NCBI GenBank assembly: GCA_016710985.1
Contig: JADJTX010000030.1
Span: 1 to 64,000 of the forward strand
Source: Ignavibacteria bacterium
GTDB lineage: Bacteria > Bacteroidota > Ignavibacteria > Tepidaquicellales > Tepidaquicellaceae
Length of the DNA stretch: 64,000 bases
Direction: 5' to 3'
Notes under the pieces: generated by a model
Told to the model about the DNA's origin: nothing
Database searches by the model: none
Seen by the model: only the letters and a program-made list of their open reading frames with translations
Translations under genes and position numbers: made by a program
Shown here: piece by piece, positions 16,528-25,703 of the stretch
How positions within the stretch are numbered: the first letter of the stretch is position 1
Layout: each line of letters starts with the position of its first letter

Positions 16528-16893
16528 TTATTCACTCTTGACCTCTGGCGATTCTTCTTTTATCTCATTTATCAGCTTCTGCATTTTATCAGCATACTCA
16601 GCGGTATCATCATAATAAAAATTAAGATCAGGCATGTATTTCATGATTATATGTTTCGCTAAAAATATATCTGATATGCTTCTTCTTGGTATTAATTTTT
16701 TCGAGACATTTTCGACAGGTTCTTTATTTCCCAGAAAACTAAGATAAACTTTTGCAAGCTTCAGATCAGGAGAAATTATAACCTTTGAAATTGTGACAAG
16801 GCCTAATCCGCTTATCTCGGAAAGGTCTCTTGACATTGCCGTATTGAGCTTATGCTTTATATCTTCAGCGACTTTCTCTGTTCTTATTGACAT
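16528..16893 (-). CDS. rbfA: 30S ribosome-binding factor RbfA
   Basis: 121 residues, standard length for this KH-fold protein that binds the 30S subunit during 16S rRNA maturation and cold adaptation. Seen: RTEKVAEDIKHKLNTAM at the N-terminus, VTISKVIISPDLKLAKVYLS, and the C-terminal MKYMPDLNFYYDDTAEYADK typical of the family. The start is 12 bp after the infB stop, so it is surely co-transcribed. Confidence 0.93.
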   Translation of the reverse strand: MSIRTEKVAEDIKHKLNTAMSRDLSEISGLGLVTISKVIISPDLKLAKVYLSFLGNKEPVENVSKKLIPRRSISDIFLAKHIIMKYMPDLNFYYDDTAEYADKMQKLINEIKEESPEVKSE

Positions 16894-16905
16894 GTGTTAG
16901 AAACT

Positions 16906-19860
16906 TTACTGCGTTATTAATTTACGTTTGGTTTCTACAATCTTATATGCTTCGATTATGTCACCTACTTTTACATCATTAAAATTCTCCAGCCCTATTC
17001 CGCATTCATACCCGGACTCAACTTCTCTTACATCATCCTTGATCCTTTTAAGTGAGGAAATTCCGCCGTCAAATATGACGAAACCGTCTCTCAGCAATCT
17101 TACTTTATTATTTCTGACTATCTTTCCGTCAAGTACGTAACATCCTGCAATAAGGCCGATCTTAGGAACTTTGAATGTCTGTCTGACCTCTACAGTTGCA
17201 GTTACTTCTTCTGAAATATCCGGCGCAAGCATTCCTTCCAGTGCATGCTTGACTTCATCTATCAGATTATAAATTATATTGTATAATCTTACGTCAATGT
17301 TATTCTTCTCCGCTAGCTTTCTTGCATTCAGATTAGGTCTTACGTTGAATCCGATTACAATGGCTCCCGAGGCTTCAGCAAGCAAAATATCCGATTCGCT
17401 TATAGAGCCGACTGCTTTGTGTATGACCAGTACTTTTGTCTCAACAGTTGTAAGTTTATGAAGTGAATCAGCAAGAGCTTCAGCTGAACCGTCAGTGTCG
17501 GCTTTAAGAATAATTTTAAGCTCAACCTGCTTTCCTTCCTGTATCTGTTTTGAAATATCGTCCAACGTTACAAATTTAACCTGTCTGAAATCCTGCTCAC
17601 GTTTCAATTGCTGTCTCTTCAGCGAAATGGATTTTGTGTCTCTTTCCGATTCTAAAACTACAAATGTATCTCCTGCCTGAGGAACTCCGTCAAATCCCAG
17701 CACAACTACCGGTGTCGAAGGTTTCGCTTCTTCCATCTTGTGATCTCTTACATCAAACATTGCTTTTACTTTCCCGCTGTAAACTCCGGCAATAAATGTA
17801 TCTCCGATTTTTAAAGTACCTTTCTGAACGAGTACGGTTGCAATCGGTCCTTTGCCTTTATCAAGCTTAGCTTCAAGTACCACACCTCTTGCTTCCTTAA
17901 GCGGATCAGCTTTAAGATCAAGCAGTTCAGCTTCAACCAGTATCTTTTCCAGTAACTGGTCAATGTTCTTTCCCTGCTTTGCCGAAATTTCGACTGACTG
18001 ATACTTACCTCCCCACTCTTCCACAAGAATATCTTTATCGGAAAGCTGCTGTTTTATTCTCTCAGGATTTGATTCCGGTTTATCAACTTTATTTATAGCT
18101 ATGACAATCGGAACATTTGCCGCTCTTGCGTGATTGATAGCTTCTACAGTCTGAGGCATTACACTGTCATCTGCAGCAACTACAAGCACTACAATATCCG
18201 CTGCCTGTCCGCCTCTTGCTCTCATTGCCGTAAATGCTTCGTGACCGGGTGTATCCAGAAACGTAATTTCTTTTCCGGAATCAAGATTTACTTTATAAGC
18301 TCCAATGTGCTGCGTGATCCCTCCGGCTTCACCGGCTACTACGTTTGCTTTTCTAAGGTAATCAAGCAAAGATGTCTTTCCGTGGTCAACATGTCCCATC
18401 ACCGTTACAACCGGCGCTCTTTCCATCATTGCCTCAGCGTTATCGGGTTTTTCCTCGAGAATGTCTTCTTCATACTCTTTCTGAAATTCCACCTGATATC
18501 CAAAGTCACCGCAAATCAATTCAATAATATCTTTCTCAAGTCTTTGATTTATTGAAATCATTATTCCCAATTTAAAACAGGTTTTTATGATCTCATTTGC
18601 ATCAACACCCATTATGTTTGCAAGTTCAGACGTTGATAAATATTCATTGACCTTCAGTATATGTTTATTAGCGTCTTTTAATTCCTGTATCTTCTTCTCC
18701 TCTTCAATTCTTTCTTTCTTTTTTCTTTTTCTCGCAAGACTTCTTGCAGAAGATCCTGAATCCTCATCTATCTTTGCAAAAGTATCTCTTATCGCTTCAT
18801 CAATTTCCTTTTGTGTTGCATCCTTTGCCCTGTGACCTTTCTCTAACTTTACTCTTCGTCTTCTCTCCTGTTCAGTTTCCGGTCTCTTCTTTTCTTTTTT
18901 ATCTTTAAATCTTTTATCTTCTGTCCTTGTAGGGAGCTTCGCCCTTGTAAAGGTTTTGTCTGCCTCTCCGGCCGGTTTTGCCGGTGCATCTCCCGGTAAT
19001 TTTGGTTTCCTCTTATCTCCCTTAATGTCTGTAATGCTGATTTTTTCATAAGTACCTTTTCTGTTTTTATCATACGGAGGTCGCGGTTTTGAAGGATCAT
19101 ACGGAGGCCTTGGCTTTGAAGGATCATACGGAGGTCGCGGTTTTGAAGGATCATATGCCGGTCTCGGCTTTGAAGAATCATATGCCGGTTTTGGCTTTGA
19201 AGGATCATATGGCGGTTTTTTTATGTCTTTCTGGGATGCCTGAACATTCTGCTTTCCTTCAGTAATGCCTTCTTTCTTCTCCTCATCTGATTTTGCTGCA
19301 GTCTGATCTTCTTTTCTCACAGGCTTTTTTATACCTGAAGCAGTTTCTTTTTTCCTTAATTCTTTTTCATCACTTTCCTTTTTAACTCTGATTTTTGATT
19401 TATCATCAGTGCTTCTTTGTGCAGCCTTCTTTTCTTTCTCTTTTTCCTTCTGATCCTTTATGTTTTTTTCCCGTTCCTTATAAGCCTGTTCTTCCTGCAG
19501 TTTCTTCTCTTCTTCTTTTCTTTTATTTTCATCTTCTAAGACTTTTCTCAGCCTGATCTCATCTTCTGCCTTTTGTTTCTTTTCATCTTCCTGCCTGATC
19601 TGCTCCTGTGCATCAGAAATATCTACATGATACATCTTTACAAAATCAACTGACTTCTTCAGTCTCTTGTCTTCTTTTTCAAGATCTTTTTTAAAATGAC
19701 CGTAGACTTTCTCTACAACATCCGACTCCAAAGTTGTATTAATGGTTGCCTCTATACCAATTGTTTTCAGATAATCAAACAGATCATCCTTTGAAATATT
19801 GATATCCCTGACTATCCCGATTACTTTTTGTTTCTTAGCTGTTACTCCCGTTCCCTGCAT
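16906..19860 (-). CDS. infB: translation initiation factor IF-2
   Basis: 984 residues. The C-terminal two thirds are canonical: GHVDHGKTSLLDYLR (G1, about residue 490), GGITQHIGAY (G2), DTPGHEAFTAMRARG (G3), NKVD (G4), SAK (G5), then domains II-IV with the fMet-tRNA-binding C-terminus. Residues 80-400 are low complexity: a Lys/Glu coiled coil, then five tandem nonapeptides of the form PYDPSKPRP (encoded by 27-bp repeats around 19066-19211), then a basic stretch. Species-specific N-terminal extensions are common in IF-2. No frame breaks in almost 3 kb, in contrast to the neighbouring element. Confidence 0.97.
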   Translation of the reverse strand: MQGTGVTAKKQKVIGIVRDINISKDDLFDYLKTIGIEATINTTLESDVVEKVYGHFKKDLEKEDKRLKKSVDFVKMYHVDISDAQEQIRQEDEKKQKAEDEIRLRKVLEDENKRKEEEKKLQEEQAYKEREKNIKDQKEKEKEKKAAQRSTDDKSKIRVKKESDEKELRKKETASGIKKPVRKEDQTAAKSDEEKKEGITEGKQNVQASQKDIKKPPYDPSKPKPAYDSSKPRPAYDPSKPRPPYDPSKPRPPYDPSKPRPPYDKNRKGTYEKISITDIKGDKRKPKLPGDAPAKPAGEADKTFTRAKLPTRTEDKRFKDKKEKKRPETEQERRRRVKLEKGHRAKDATQKEIDEAIRDTFAKIDEDSGSSARSLARKRKKKERIEEEKKIQELKDANKHILKVNEYLSTSELANIMGVDANEIIKTCFKLGIMISINQRLEKDIIELICGDFGYQVEFQKEYEEDILEEKPDNAEAMMERAPVVTVMGHVDHGKTSLLDYLRKANVVAGEAGGITQHIGAYKVNLDSGKEITFLDTPGHEAFTAMRARGGQAADIVVLVVAADDSVMPQTVEAINHARAANVPIVIAINKVDKPESNPERIKQQLSDKDILVEEWGGKYQSVEISAKQGKNIDQLLEKILVEAELLDLKADPLKEARGVVLEAKLDKGKGPIATVLVQKGTLKIGDTFIAGVYSGKVKAMFDVRDHKMEEAKPSTPVVVLGFDGVPQAGDTFVVLESERDTKSISLKRQQLKREQDFRQVKFVTLDDISKQIQEGKQVELKIILKADTDGSAEALADSLHKLTTVETKVLVIHKAVGSISESDILLAEASGAIVIGFNVRPNLNARKLAEKNNIDVRLYNIIYNLIDEVKHALEGMLAPDISEEVTATVEVRQTFKVPKIGLIAGCYVLDGKIVRNNKVRLLRDGFVIFDGGISSLKRIKDDVREVESGYECGIGLENFNDVKVGDIIEAYKIVETKRKLITQ

Positions 19861-19916
19861 TCGATTTTTTATTTTCTAAAAATTTTCTTTCTGATTAAAT
19901 TTTTCCTGATGTATCA

Positions 19917-21062
19917 TCATTCAACACTCTTCTTATTATCTGTTTCAGCAGATTCGACTTCCTCTGTCTCTTCATCAGCTTCGTTTCCGTTTATTTCATC
20001 TTCAATATCTTCATCTTCTGCTGCTTCTTTTTCAGTTTCTCTTACTACATCTATCTGAAATCCTGTCAGCTTTGATGCGAGCTTGATATTCTGTCCGCTC
20101 TTTCCGATTATAAGACTAATCTGATCTTCATCAGCATATATCTTTGCTATCTTGTTTTCATTGTCTAAATAAATATCATTCAGTTTCGCAGGTGACAGCG
20201 CACGTGAAATATACAACGCCGGATCATCTGTGTAATTTATCACGTCAATGTTCTCATTACTCAATTCCCTGACTATGGAATGGATCCTTATTCCTTTCAT
20301 TCCGACACACGCGCCGACAGCATCTATCCTGTCATCATTTGAAGTCACAGCGATCTTTGCTCTTTCGCCCGGCTCTCTTGCAATGCCTCTTATATCAATA
20401 ATGCCGTCATATATTTCAGGGATCTCAAGCTCGAATAATTTATACAAAAACTGTTCATCCGCTCTCGATACAATGATAAGCGGAGGTCCCGACTGTCTCT
20501 TTTCTATGCTTTTTACAATTGCCCGCGTTGTATCTCCCTTTTTATATCTCTCTTTAGGGATCTGTTCGCCTTTAGGAAATATCACTTCATTTCCGTTATG
20601 GATCAGAAGAATGGATGTAGGTTTTATCTGATAAATTTCACCGACTATGATCTCACCTACCTGATCTTTATAGGCATTGTAAGTTATCTCCTTTTCGATC
20701 TCTCTGATCTTCTGATTCAGATTCTGCTTTAGATTTATTACCATCCTTCTTCCGAATTCCTCAGTCGGAATTTCCTCTACATACTCATCTCCGGCTGCAA
20801 AATCTTCTCCCGATTTTTCTTTTGCAGACTCAACGTCTATTTCAACATTCGGATCATTTACTTCATCCACTACTGTCTTATATAAGAATATTTCTATGTC
20901 TCCCTTTTCCATGTTCACGACTATCTCAAAGTTTGATTCCAGTCCGTATTTCTTCTCCATCATCTTTTTAAAAGAATCTTTTATGACACTCGAAAGAATA
21001 TCCCTGTCGATATTCTTTTCCTTAGCCATCATCGAGAATGCATCTACTATTTCTGATTTCAT
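19917..21062 (-). CDS. nusA: transcription termination/antitermination factor NusA
   Basis: 381 residues plus an acidic tail: N-terminal RNAP-binding domain (MKSEIVDAFSMMAKEKNIDR), S1 domain (VGEIIVGEIYQIKPTSILLI), KH1 (REPGERAKIAVTSND, GACVGMKGIRIHSIVREL) and KH2 (LIIGKSGQNIKLASKLTGF). It lacks the acidic-repeat AR1/AR2 domains of E. coli NusA, as usual in this phylum; the C-terminus is a run of Glu/Asp. It modulates pausing and termination, which is relevant to the terminator-like hairpin in the leader of its own operon. Confidence 0.96.
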   Translation of the reverse strand: MKSEIVDAFSMMAKEKNIDRDILSSVIKDSFKKMMEKKYGLESNFEIVVNMEKGDIEIFLYKTVVDEVNDPNVEIDVESAKEKSGEDFAAGDEYVEEIPTEEFGRRMVINLKQNLNQKIREIEKEITYNAYKDQVGEIIVGEIYQIKPTSILLIHNGNEVIFPKGEQIPKERYKKGDTTRAIVKSIEKRQSGPPLIIVSRADEQFLYKLFELEIPEIYDGIIDIRGIAREPGERAKIAVTSNDDRIDAVGACVGMKGIRIHSIVRELSNENIDVINYTDDPALYISRALSPAKLNDIYLDNENKIAKIYADEDQISLIIGKSGQNIKLASKLTGFQIDVVRETEKEAAEDEDIEDEINGNEADEETEEVESAETDNKKSVE

Positions 21063-21080
21063 TTTATTTCTTAAATTATT

Positions 21081-21569
21081 TTATTTTTTTGAAAAACTTA
21101 TTTTTACTTTTACTTCTTTAACGTCTTTAAAATTTATTTCACGCTCTGTATGACTGAGTTTTTTGCCCTTCTCCTTAACCGGTATTTCAAGTTTAATTCT
21201 TCCATCTCCGCTATTTTCTGAAATACCAAGCAGCTTTCCCTCAATATGTTCACTGTCATTAAGCTCAATCTCCAGCGTTCTTCCTGCATGTTTCTCCAGT
21301 TGCCACAAAAATCTGAGTGGTCTTTCGGCTCCCGGTGATGAAACCACTAAATTAGATATATCATTGATTACATACTTTTCATCTATGAGCGAACTGAGAT
21401 CCTTGTTTATTCTTGTGATTTCATCTATGTTAATTCCTATTCTGTTATCTACAAAAATTTCAAGTACCTTTGTTCCTTTTTCACCTCTGAATATCGTCTC
21501 AACGATCTTGTAATCAGAAGTACTGAAATATTCGTCTATAATTGATTGTAATCCCGGTTCTATTTCCAT
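21081..21569 (-). CDS. rimP: ribosome maturation factor RimP
   Basis: 30S maturation factor, about 162 residues from ATG 21569 (MEIEPGLQSIIDEYF). LEIFVDNRIGINIDEITRIN and VSSPGAERPLRF are family hallmarks. A longer frame starts at GTG 21599, but that would translate the hairpin and U tract listed next, so the ATG is preferred. First gene of the operon with nusA, infB, rbfA and truB. Confidence 0.93.
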   Translation of the reverse strand: MEIEPGLQSIIDEYFSTSDYKIVETIFRGEKGTKVLEIFVDNRIGINIDEITRINKDLSSLIDEKYVINDISNLVVSSPGAERPLRFLWQLEKHAGRTLEIELNDSEHIEGKLLGISENSGDGRIKLEIPVKEKGKKLSHTEREINFKDVKEVKVKISFSKK

Positions 21570-21596
21570 AAAAAAAAAGTGGGTCTCACAACCCAC
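21570..21596 (-). promoter_or_regulatory. terminator-like attenuator abutting the rimP start codon
   Basis: On the minus strand GTGGGT-TGTGAG-ACCCAC folds into a 6-bp stem (plus a G-U pair) followed by nine Ts that run directly into the ATG of rimP. No minus-strand gene lies upstream within the spacer, so it cannot be the terminator of another transcript and is best read as an attenuator of the rimP-nusA-infB operon, or a start-codon-occluding hairpin. In E. coli the same operon is controlled by NusA through leader terminators. Confidence 0.68.
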
Positions 21597-21835
21597 CACT
21601 TAATATCTTCATTAAAAATCAAACTTAAAATACTCATTATACCTGAAAAATTCAAGGGAAGTTTGATAAAATCAAGGTGTTCAAATTTATGAAGGCAAAC
21701 TCCAAAACAAAAGACAGGGATGAGCAGCTTTTTAAATCCAAAATCAACCATCCTAGATCTAAAAACCCAAATCCCTCTTCTCTCTATTCAATAAATTCTT
21801 TTTTTTCTATATTACACTTAATTTTTTATAAACTT

Positions 21836-22444
21836 TTGGCAGACAAATCATTACCGCTTAAAAGAAAATTTTATTTACAGGATACATTAACCGTTTCAAA
21901 GGAGCTGCTGGGAAAAATAATTGTAAGAAAGACCGGTGGGAAAATTTTAACGGCAAAGATCGTTGAAACTGAAGCTTACTTCGGCGATCACGATCCTGCC
22001 TGTCACGCTTACCGGAAGATCACTGAAAGAAATAAGATCATGTATGAGACCGGCGGAATGGTTTATGTTTATTTTATCTACGGAAATTATTATTGTTTAA
22101 ATGTCGTCTGTGAGGACAAAGGCATTGGCAATGCTGTTCTGATAAGAGCTGCAGAGCCGCTCAAAGGAATTAATGAAATGAAAAAACTCAGAGGTCCGGT
22201 TAAGAATGATCATGAGCTGGCAAACGGACCGGCGAAACTCTGTCTTTCCTTAAACATAGATAAATCTCTGTACGGTGAAGATTTAACAACCGGAAAAAAT
22301 ATTTTTATTTCAAAACCTTCTGAAAAGGAAAAATTTAATATCGTCGTAACGAAAAGAATTGGTCTAAATGTTGGTGTGGATCTTCCTTACAGGTTTTTTA
22401 TTAAAGATAATCCTTATGTGACAAAACATAAATTCAACAATTAG
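21836..22444 (+). CDS. mpg: 3-methyladenine DNA glycosylase (Mpg/AAG family)
   Basis: Base-excision repair enzyme removing alkylated purines. Seen: LLGKIIVRKTGGKILTAKIV, VETEAYFGDHDPACHAY with the catalytic Glu in ETEAY, MVYVYFIYGNYYCLNVVC with the intercalating Tyr region, AVLIRAAEPL and LANGPAKLCLSLNI. Length from TTG 21836 is about 202 residues, the family norm; a longer frame from 21677 would add a non-conserved 53-residue leader. Stands alone between the rimP operon and the beta-CASP nuclease. Confidence 0.9.
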   Translation: MADKSLPLKRKFYLQDTLTVSKELLGKIIVRKTGGKILTAKIVETEAYFGDHDPACHAYRKITERNKIMYETGGMVYVYFIYGNYYCLNVVCEDKGIGNAVLIRAAEPLKGINEMKKLRGPVKNDHELANGPAKLCLSLNIDKSLYGEDLTTGKNIFISKPSEKEKFNIVVTKRIGLNVGVDLPYRFFIKDNPYVTKHKFNN

Positions 22445-22500
22445 CAGTTAGCAGTTAATTTTCAACTTTTAACTTTCAACTTTTAACTTTTAACTTTTTA
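22445..22500 (+). repeat. intergenic TTTCAACTTTTAACT tandem array
   Basis: Two TTAGCAG units are followed by four to five near-copies of CAACTTTTAACTTT. The same unit, inverted, occupies about 44364-44410, so this is one of the array types shared between two loci. Confidence 0.7.
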
Positions 22501-22503
22501 TAT

Positions 22504-23918
22504 ATGAAAATAAAATTCTGCGGAGCTGACAGAACCGTCACAGGTTCACAGCATTTACTCGAACTTAACGGCAAGAAAATTCTTCTGGACTGCGGACTGT
22601 ATCAGGGAAAAAGAGAAGAAGCTTATGACATTAACCGAAGTTTTCTATTTGACCCGAAGGAACTTCACTGCGTAGTTCTTTCACACGCTCACATTGATCA
22701 TTCGGGGAATCTTCCTTCGCTTTATGCGAAAGGATTTGACGGAGACATATACAGCACGACGGCAACACGCGATCTTTGTTCGATAATGCTTCTTGACAGT
22801 GCTCACATTCAGGAAAAGGATACACAGTATGTAAATAAAAGAAGAGCGAAAAAGAATCTACCTCCCTTCAAACCTTTATACAAAATTGAAGACGCCAGAA
22901 GAGTGCTTTCAAATTTCAAGACCGTTTCTTACAGAAAAAGTTTCTGCATCGACGGACTTAACGAATGTGTTTCAGTTGAATACTATGATGCCGGACACAT
23001 CCTCGGCTCTGCTATGATGGTTTTGACAATTGATGAGAAAGGCAGGAAATTTAAGTTTGCTTTTTCCGGTGATATCGGAAGACCCGGATTGCCTATTTTG
23101 AGAGATCCGGAGTTCATAGGTAATGTTGATTTTATTATTTCAGAATCTACTTACGGGGGAAGAAATCATGATAAGTCAAACATGATGGACGATCAGCTTG
23201 CAGCTGTACTTAAAGAAGCAATATCACGCGGTGGTAAAATAATTATTCCGGCTTTCAGTGTCGGACGGACGCAGGAAGTTATCTATTCACTTTCCAAACT
23301 ATTTGACAAAGAAGTAATTCCGAGAATCCCCGTGTTCATAGACAGCCCGCTTTCTACAAAAGCGACAGATATATTTAAGCTGCATCCCGAATGTTATGAC
23401 AAGGAATTTTCTGATATGATCCTTAACGGCAAGGAAGTTTTCGAGCTTCCGAATTTACGTTACATTCAGGACGTCGAAGATTCAAAAGCTTTAAACTTTT
23501 TCAATGAATGCTGCATAATCATCTCAGCTTCCGGAATGGCTGAATCGGGCAGAGTGCTTCATCATTTGAAAAACAATATCGAAGATCCGAATTCAACTGT
23601 TTTGATAGTCGGGTTCATGGCTGAGCACACTCTGGGAGAAGATTGGTGGAAGCGCGTGATGTAGAAAATGCTGTTATAAAAATTTTCGGTGACGAATATT
23701 ATGTTCATTCAAAAATTGTTGTACTGAATTCTTTCTCGGCACACGCCGACAGGGATGAACTGCTGGCTTACTTCAATCAGTTCGACAGGAATCAGCTGCA
23801 GAAAATATTTCTTGTTCACGGTGAAATTGACCAGCAGGAAGCTTTTAAAGACGGCTTGCGTAGTATGAATTTCAAAGACATTGAAATACCTGTGAAGGGA
23901 CAGGAGTTTGAGGTGTGA
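22504..23918 (+). CDS. beta-CASP metallo-beta-lactamase RNA exonuclease/endonuclease (one frameshift)
   Basis: CPSF73-like MBL-fold nuclease. Seen: VLSHAHIDHSGNLPSL (zinc motif HxHxDH), YYDAGHILGSAMM, FSGDIGRPGLPIL, beta-CASP helicase-like insert with IIIPAFSVGRTQEVIY and FIDSPLSTKATDIF, then ASGMAESGRVLHHL, and a C-terminal RMMBL part VVLNSFSAHADRDEL. One A is missing near 23637: GGGAGAAG restored to GGGAAGAAG gives HTLGRRLVEARDVENAVIKI. Corrected length about 471 residues. Processes RNA by homology; exact substrate unknown. Confidence 0.88.
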
Positions 23919-23967
23919 AGAAATAATTATTTATTAAATACATTGGTGATACATTAAGAAAATAATT

Positions 23968-24208
23968 ATGGACTTACAAACCGAAAAACAAAATTTAATA
24001 GATTGGATTTCAAAAATTAGAGGATGAATCCATTATCGAAGATATAGAATTGCTGAGAGAGAATTCCACCGATAGAAAAGATTGGTGGGATGAACTTAGT
24101 GATGAAGAAAAAAATGGAATTGATGAATGTTTAAGAGATGTTGAAGAAGGTAGGATATTCACGTATGAAGAAGTTAAGGATAAGGTAAAAAAATGGCTTA
24201 CGAAATAG
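23968..24208 (+). CDS. antitoxin of a ParE/RelE-type module (one frameshift)
   Basis: Reconstructed 79 residues: MDLQTEKQNLIDWISK, then after removing one A from the run at 24012-24016, LEDESIIEDIELLRENS, DWWDELSDEEKNGIDECLRD and GRIFTYEEVKDKVKKWL. The WWDELSxEEKxxIxxGLxDxExGR and YEEVxxKxKKWL pattern is a common Bacteroidota antitoxin family paired with RelE/ParE toxins. Its stop overlaps the start of the truncated toxin frame by 16 bp. Confidence 0.65.
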
Positions 24209-24282
24209 AGTTCTCAAAAAGATCAATAAAAGTATTATTTCTATTCGACACCAGACAATCCCCGGATAAACTTAATCTATAA
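24193..24282 (+). pseudogene. truncated RelE/ParE-type toxin remnant
   Basis: Overlaps the antitoxin end and starts MAYEIEFSKRSIK, the usual first strand of RelE/ParE toxins, then diverges and stops after 29 codons (RQSPDKLNL). The catalytic C-terminus is absent in all frames I checked downstream, so the toxin is lost while the antitoxin persists. Confidence 0.55.
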
Positions 24283-24403
24283 CTTCTAAATGGTTAGGAT
24301 CAGATCAAGTTTTTCTGTCCCTATATATTATGCTTAAAAACTATAAAGCCTTTTTCCTAATAGCATATTTGCTGTGCAATCTTGGTTTGTCACTTTATTA
24401 TAA

Positions 24404-24457
24404 GGGAGAACCGGAAAAAGCATATCTTCTCTGTGGACAAAGTTCGGTCATTCTCCC
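24404..24457. other. long imperfect hairpin in an intergenic region
   Basis: GGGAGAACCG at 24404 pairs with CGG at 24445 and TTCTCCC at 24451-24457, with a short bulge (TCA) and a 31-base apical region. The rest of 24283-24545 shows no gene. It may be a structured RNA, a terminator remnant, or a degenerate repeat; nothing decides. Confidence 0.35.
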
Positions 24458-24545
24458 CTTTCGCTTATTTATTAGGATTACCAAATTGTAATGAACTTTC
24501 CTTAATAGCTTAACGTATGAAAAATTTATAATTTACACTGAAGTC

Positions 24546-25079
24546 ATGACCCGCATCATAATCATCGGCAACGGAGGTACGGGCAAATCAACTCTCGGGG
24601 AAAAGCTTGGTAAAATTCTGAATCTGGAGGTTACTCATCTGGATAAGATGACATTCAAACCGGGATGGATAAGAGTTGATGAAGATGAATTTCGAAAAAA
24701 TCTAAACGGAATAATTTCAAAAGAGAACTGGCTCGTAGAAGGATGGTCATATCATTCGACATTAAGGATTCGTCTTGAAGCTTCAACAATAATTATATAT
24801 CTGAAGTACTCCATTTTTGTTTGTTACTGGTATGCATTGATCCGTCACATCAAATATTCATACAAACAGAATCCATATGATCCTGACAATAGTCCGATTT
24901 TAAACAAAACAGTTAAAATGGTTAAAGCCATGTGGAAAGTTTATAAACAATACGAGCCTGAACTTCAGGAGATGTTAAAAGAATATAAAAACACAAAGCA
25001 GCTGTTAGTATTTGAAAACAGAAATGATCTCAATAAATTTTTAAAAAAAGTTGAAATAAATAAGAGTGTTTTTAAGTGA
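24546..25079 (+). CDS. P-loop kinase, AAA-type/adenylate-kinase-like (FlaR/topology-modulation family)
   Basis: 177-residue P-loop NTPase. IIIGNGGTGKSTLGEKLGKI is the Walker A, THLDKMTFKPGW and LVEGWSYHSTLRIRLEAS are the substrate-binding segments seen in small DNA-topology-modulation/adenylate-kinase-like proteins, and IIYLKYSIFVCYWYALIRH matches the family's lid region. Substrate unknown. The gene stands alone; start ATG at 24546. Confidence 0.7.
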   Translation: MTRIIIIGNGGTGKSTLGEKLGKILNLEVTHLDKMTFKPGWIRVDEDEFRKNLNGIISKENWLVEGWSYHSTLRIRLEASTIIIYLKYSIFVCYWYALIRHIKYSYKQNPYDPDNSPILNKTVKMVKAMWKVYKQYEPELQEMLKEYKNTKQLLVFENRNDLNKFLKKVEINKSVFK

Positions 25080-25153
25080 ATGTAAAGTTTAATGCAAAAG
25101 CATTTACTTGTGTGAGTTTCTAAGAAACAATTTTTTAATTTTAATTTTCTAAA

Positions 25154-25696
25154 ATGGAAACCAAAGAAGCGGAAAAGCAGCGTTATCCGATAGGAGCTTT
25201 TGTTACCCCGGAGACAATAACAGAAGATGATCTGCAGAATTACATTTCAGACATTGAAAAGTTTCCGGAAGATCTGCGGAAACTGGTAGCCGGCTTCACT
25301 GATTCGCAGCTTGAAACTCCGTACAGAAAAAAAGGGTGGACTGTCAGACAGGTAATTCACCATATTGCTGACAGCCATATGAATGCTCTTATCAGATTCA
25401 AGCTTGCATTGACAGAAGATATGCCAACGATAAAACCTTACTTTGAGGATAAGTGGGCTGAGCTTGATGACTACAAATCAACGCCCGTGAATGTTTCTCT
25501 GGACTTACTGGATTCGCTTCATAAACGGTGGGTGAATTTACTCAGGTCAATGGGCAAAAAAGATTTTGAGAAAACATTTTTTCATCCCGAACACGGGAAA
25601 GAATTTTCTCTGGATGAGATCGCAGCAATGTATTCATGGCATGGTAGACATCACTACGCTCATATTGATGAATTAAGAAAAAGGATGAACTGGTAG
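25154..25696 (+). CDS. YfiT/BstA-like DinB-family metal-dependent protein
   Basis: 180 residues with the DinB/YfiT four-helix bundle. The metal-binding histidines are in VRQVIHHIADSHMNA and YSWHGRHHYAHIDEL. The N-terminal RYPIGAFVTPETIT is typical of the YfiT subgroup, which includes bacillithiol S-transferase; the thiol used here is unknown. A 16-bp perfect palindrome, AGAATAAATTTATTCT, at the stop codon separates it from the convergent SDR gene and may act as a bidirectional terminator. Confidence 0.8.
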   Translation: METKEAEKQRYPIGAFVTPETITEDDLQNYISDIEKFPEDLRKLVAGFTDSQLETPYRKKGWTVRQVIHHIADSHMNALIRFKLALTEDMPTIKPYFEDKWAELDDYKSTPVNVSLDLLDSLHKRWVNLLRSMGKKDFEKTFFHPEHGKEFSLDEIAAMYSWHGRHHYAHIDELRKRMNW

Positions 25697-25703
25697 AATA
25701 AAT

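Noticed and set aside
18849..19208. Minus-strand repeat-rich frame of 119 codons within infB
   Set aside because: Alternative frame over the 27-bp repeats of the IF-2 extension; infB is continuous and canonical.
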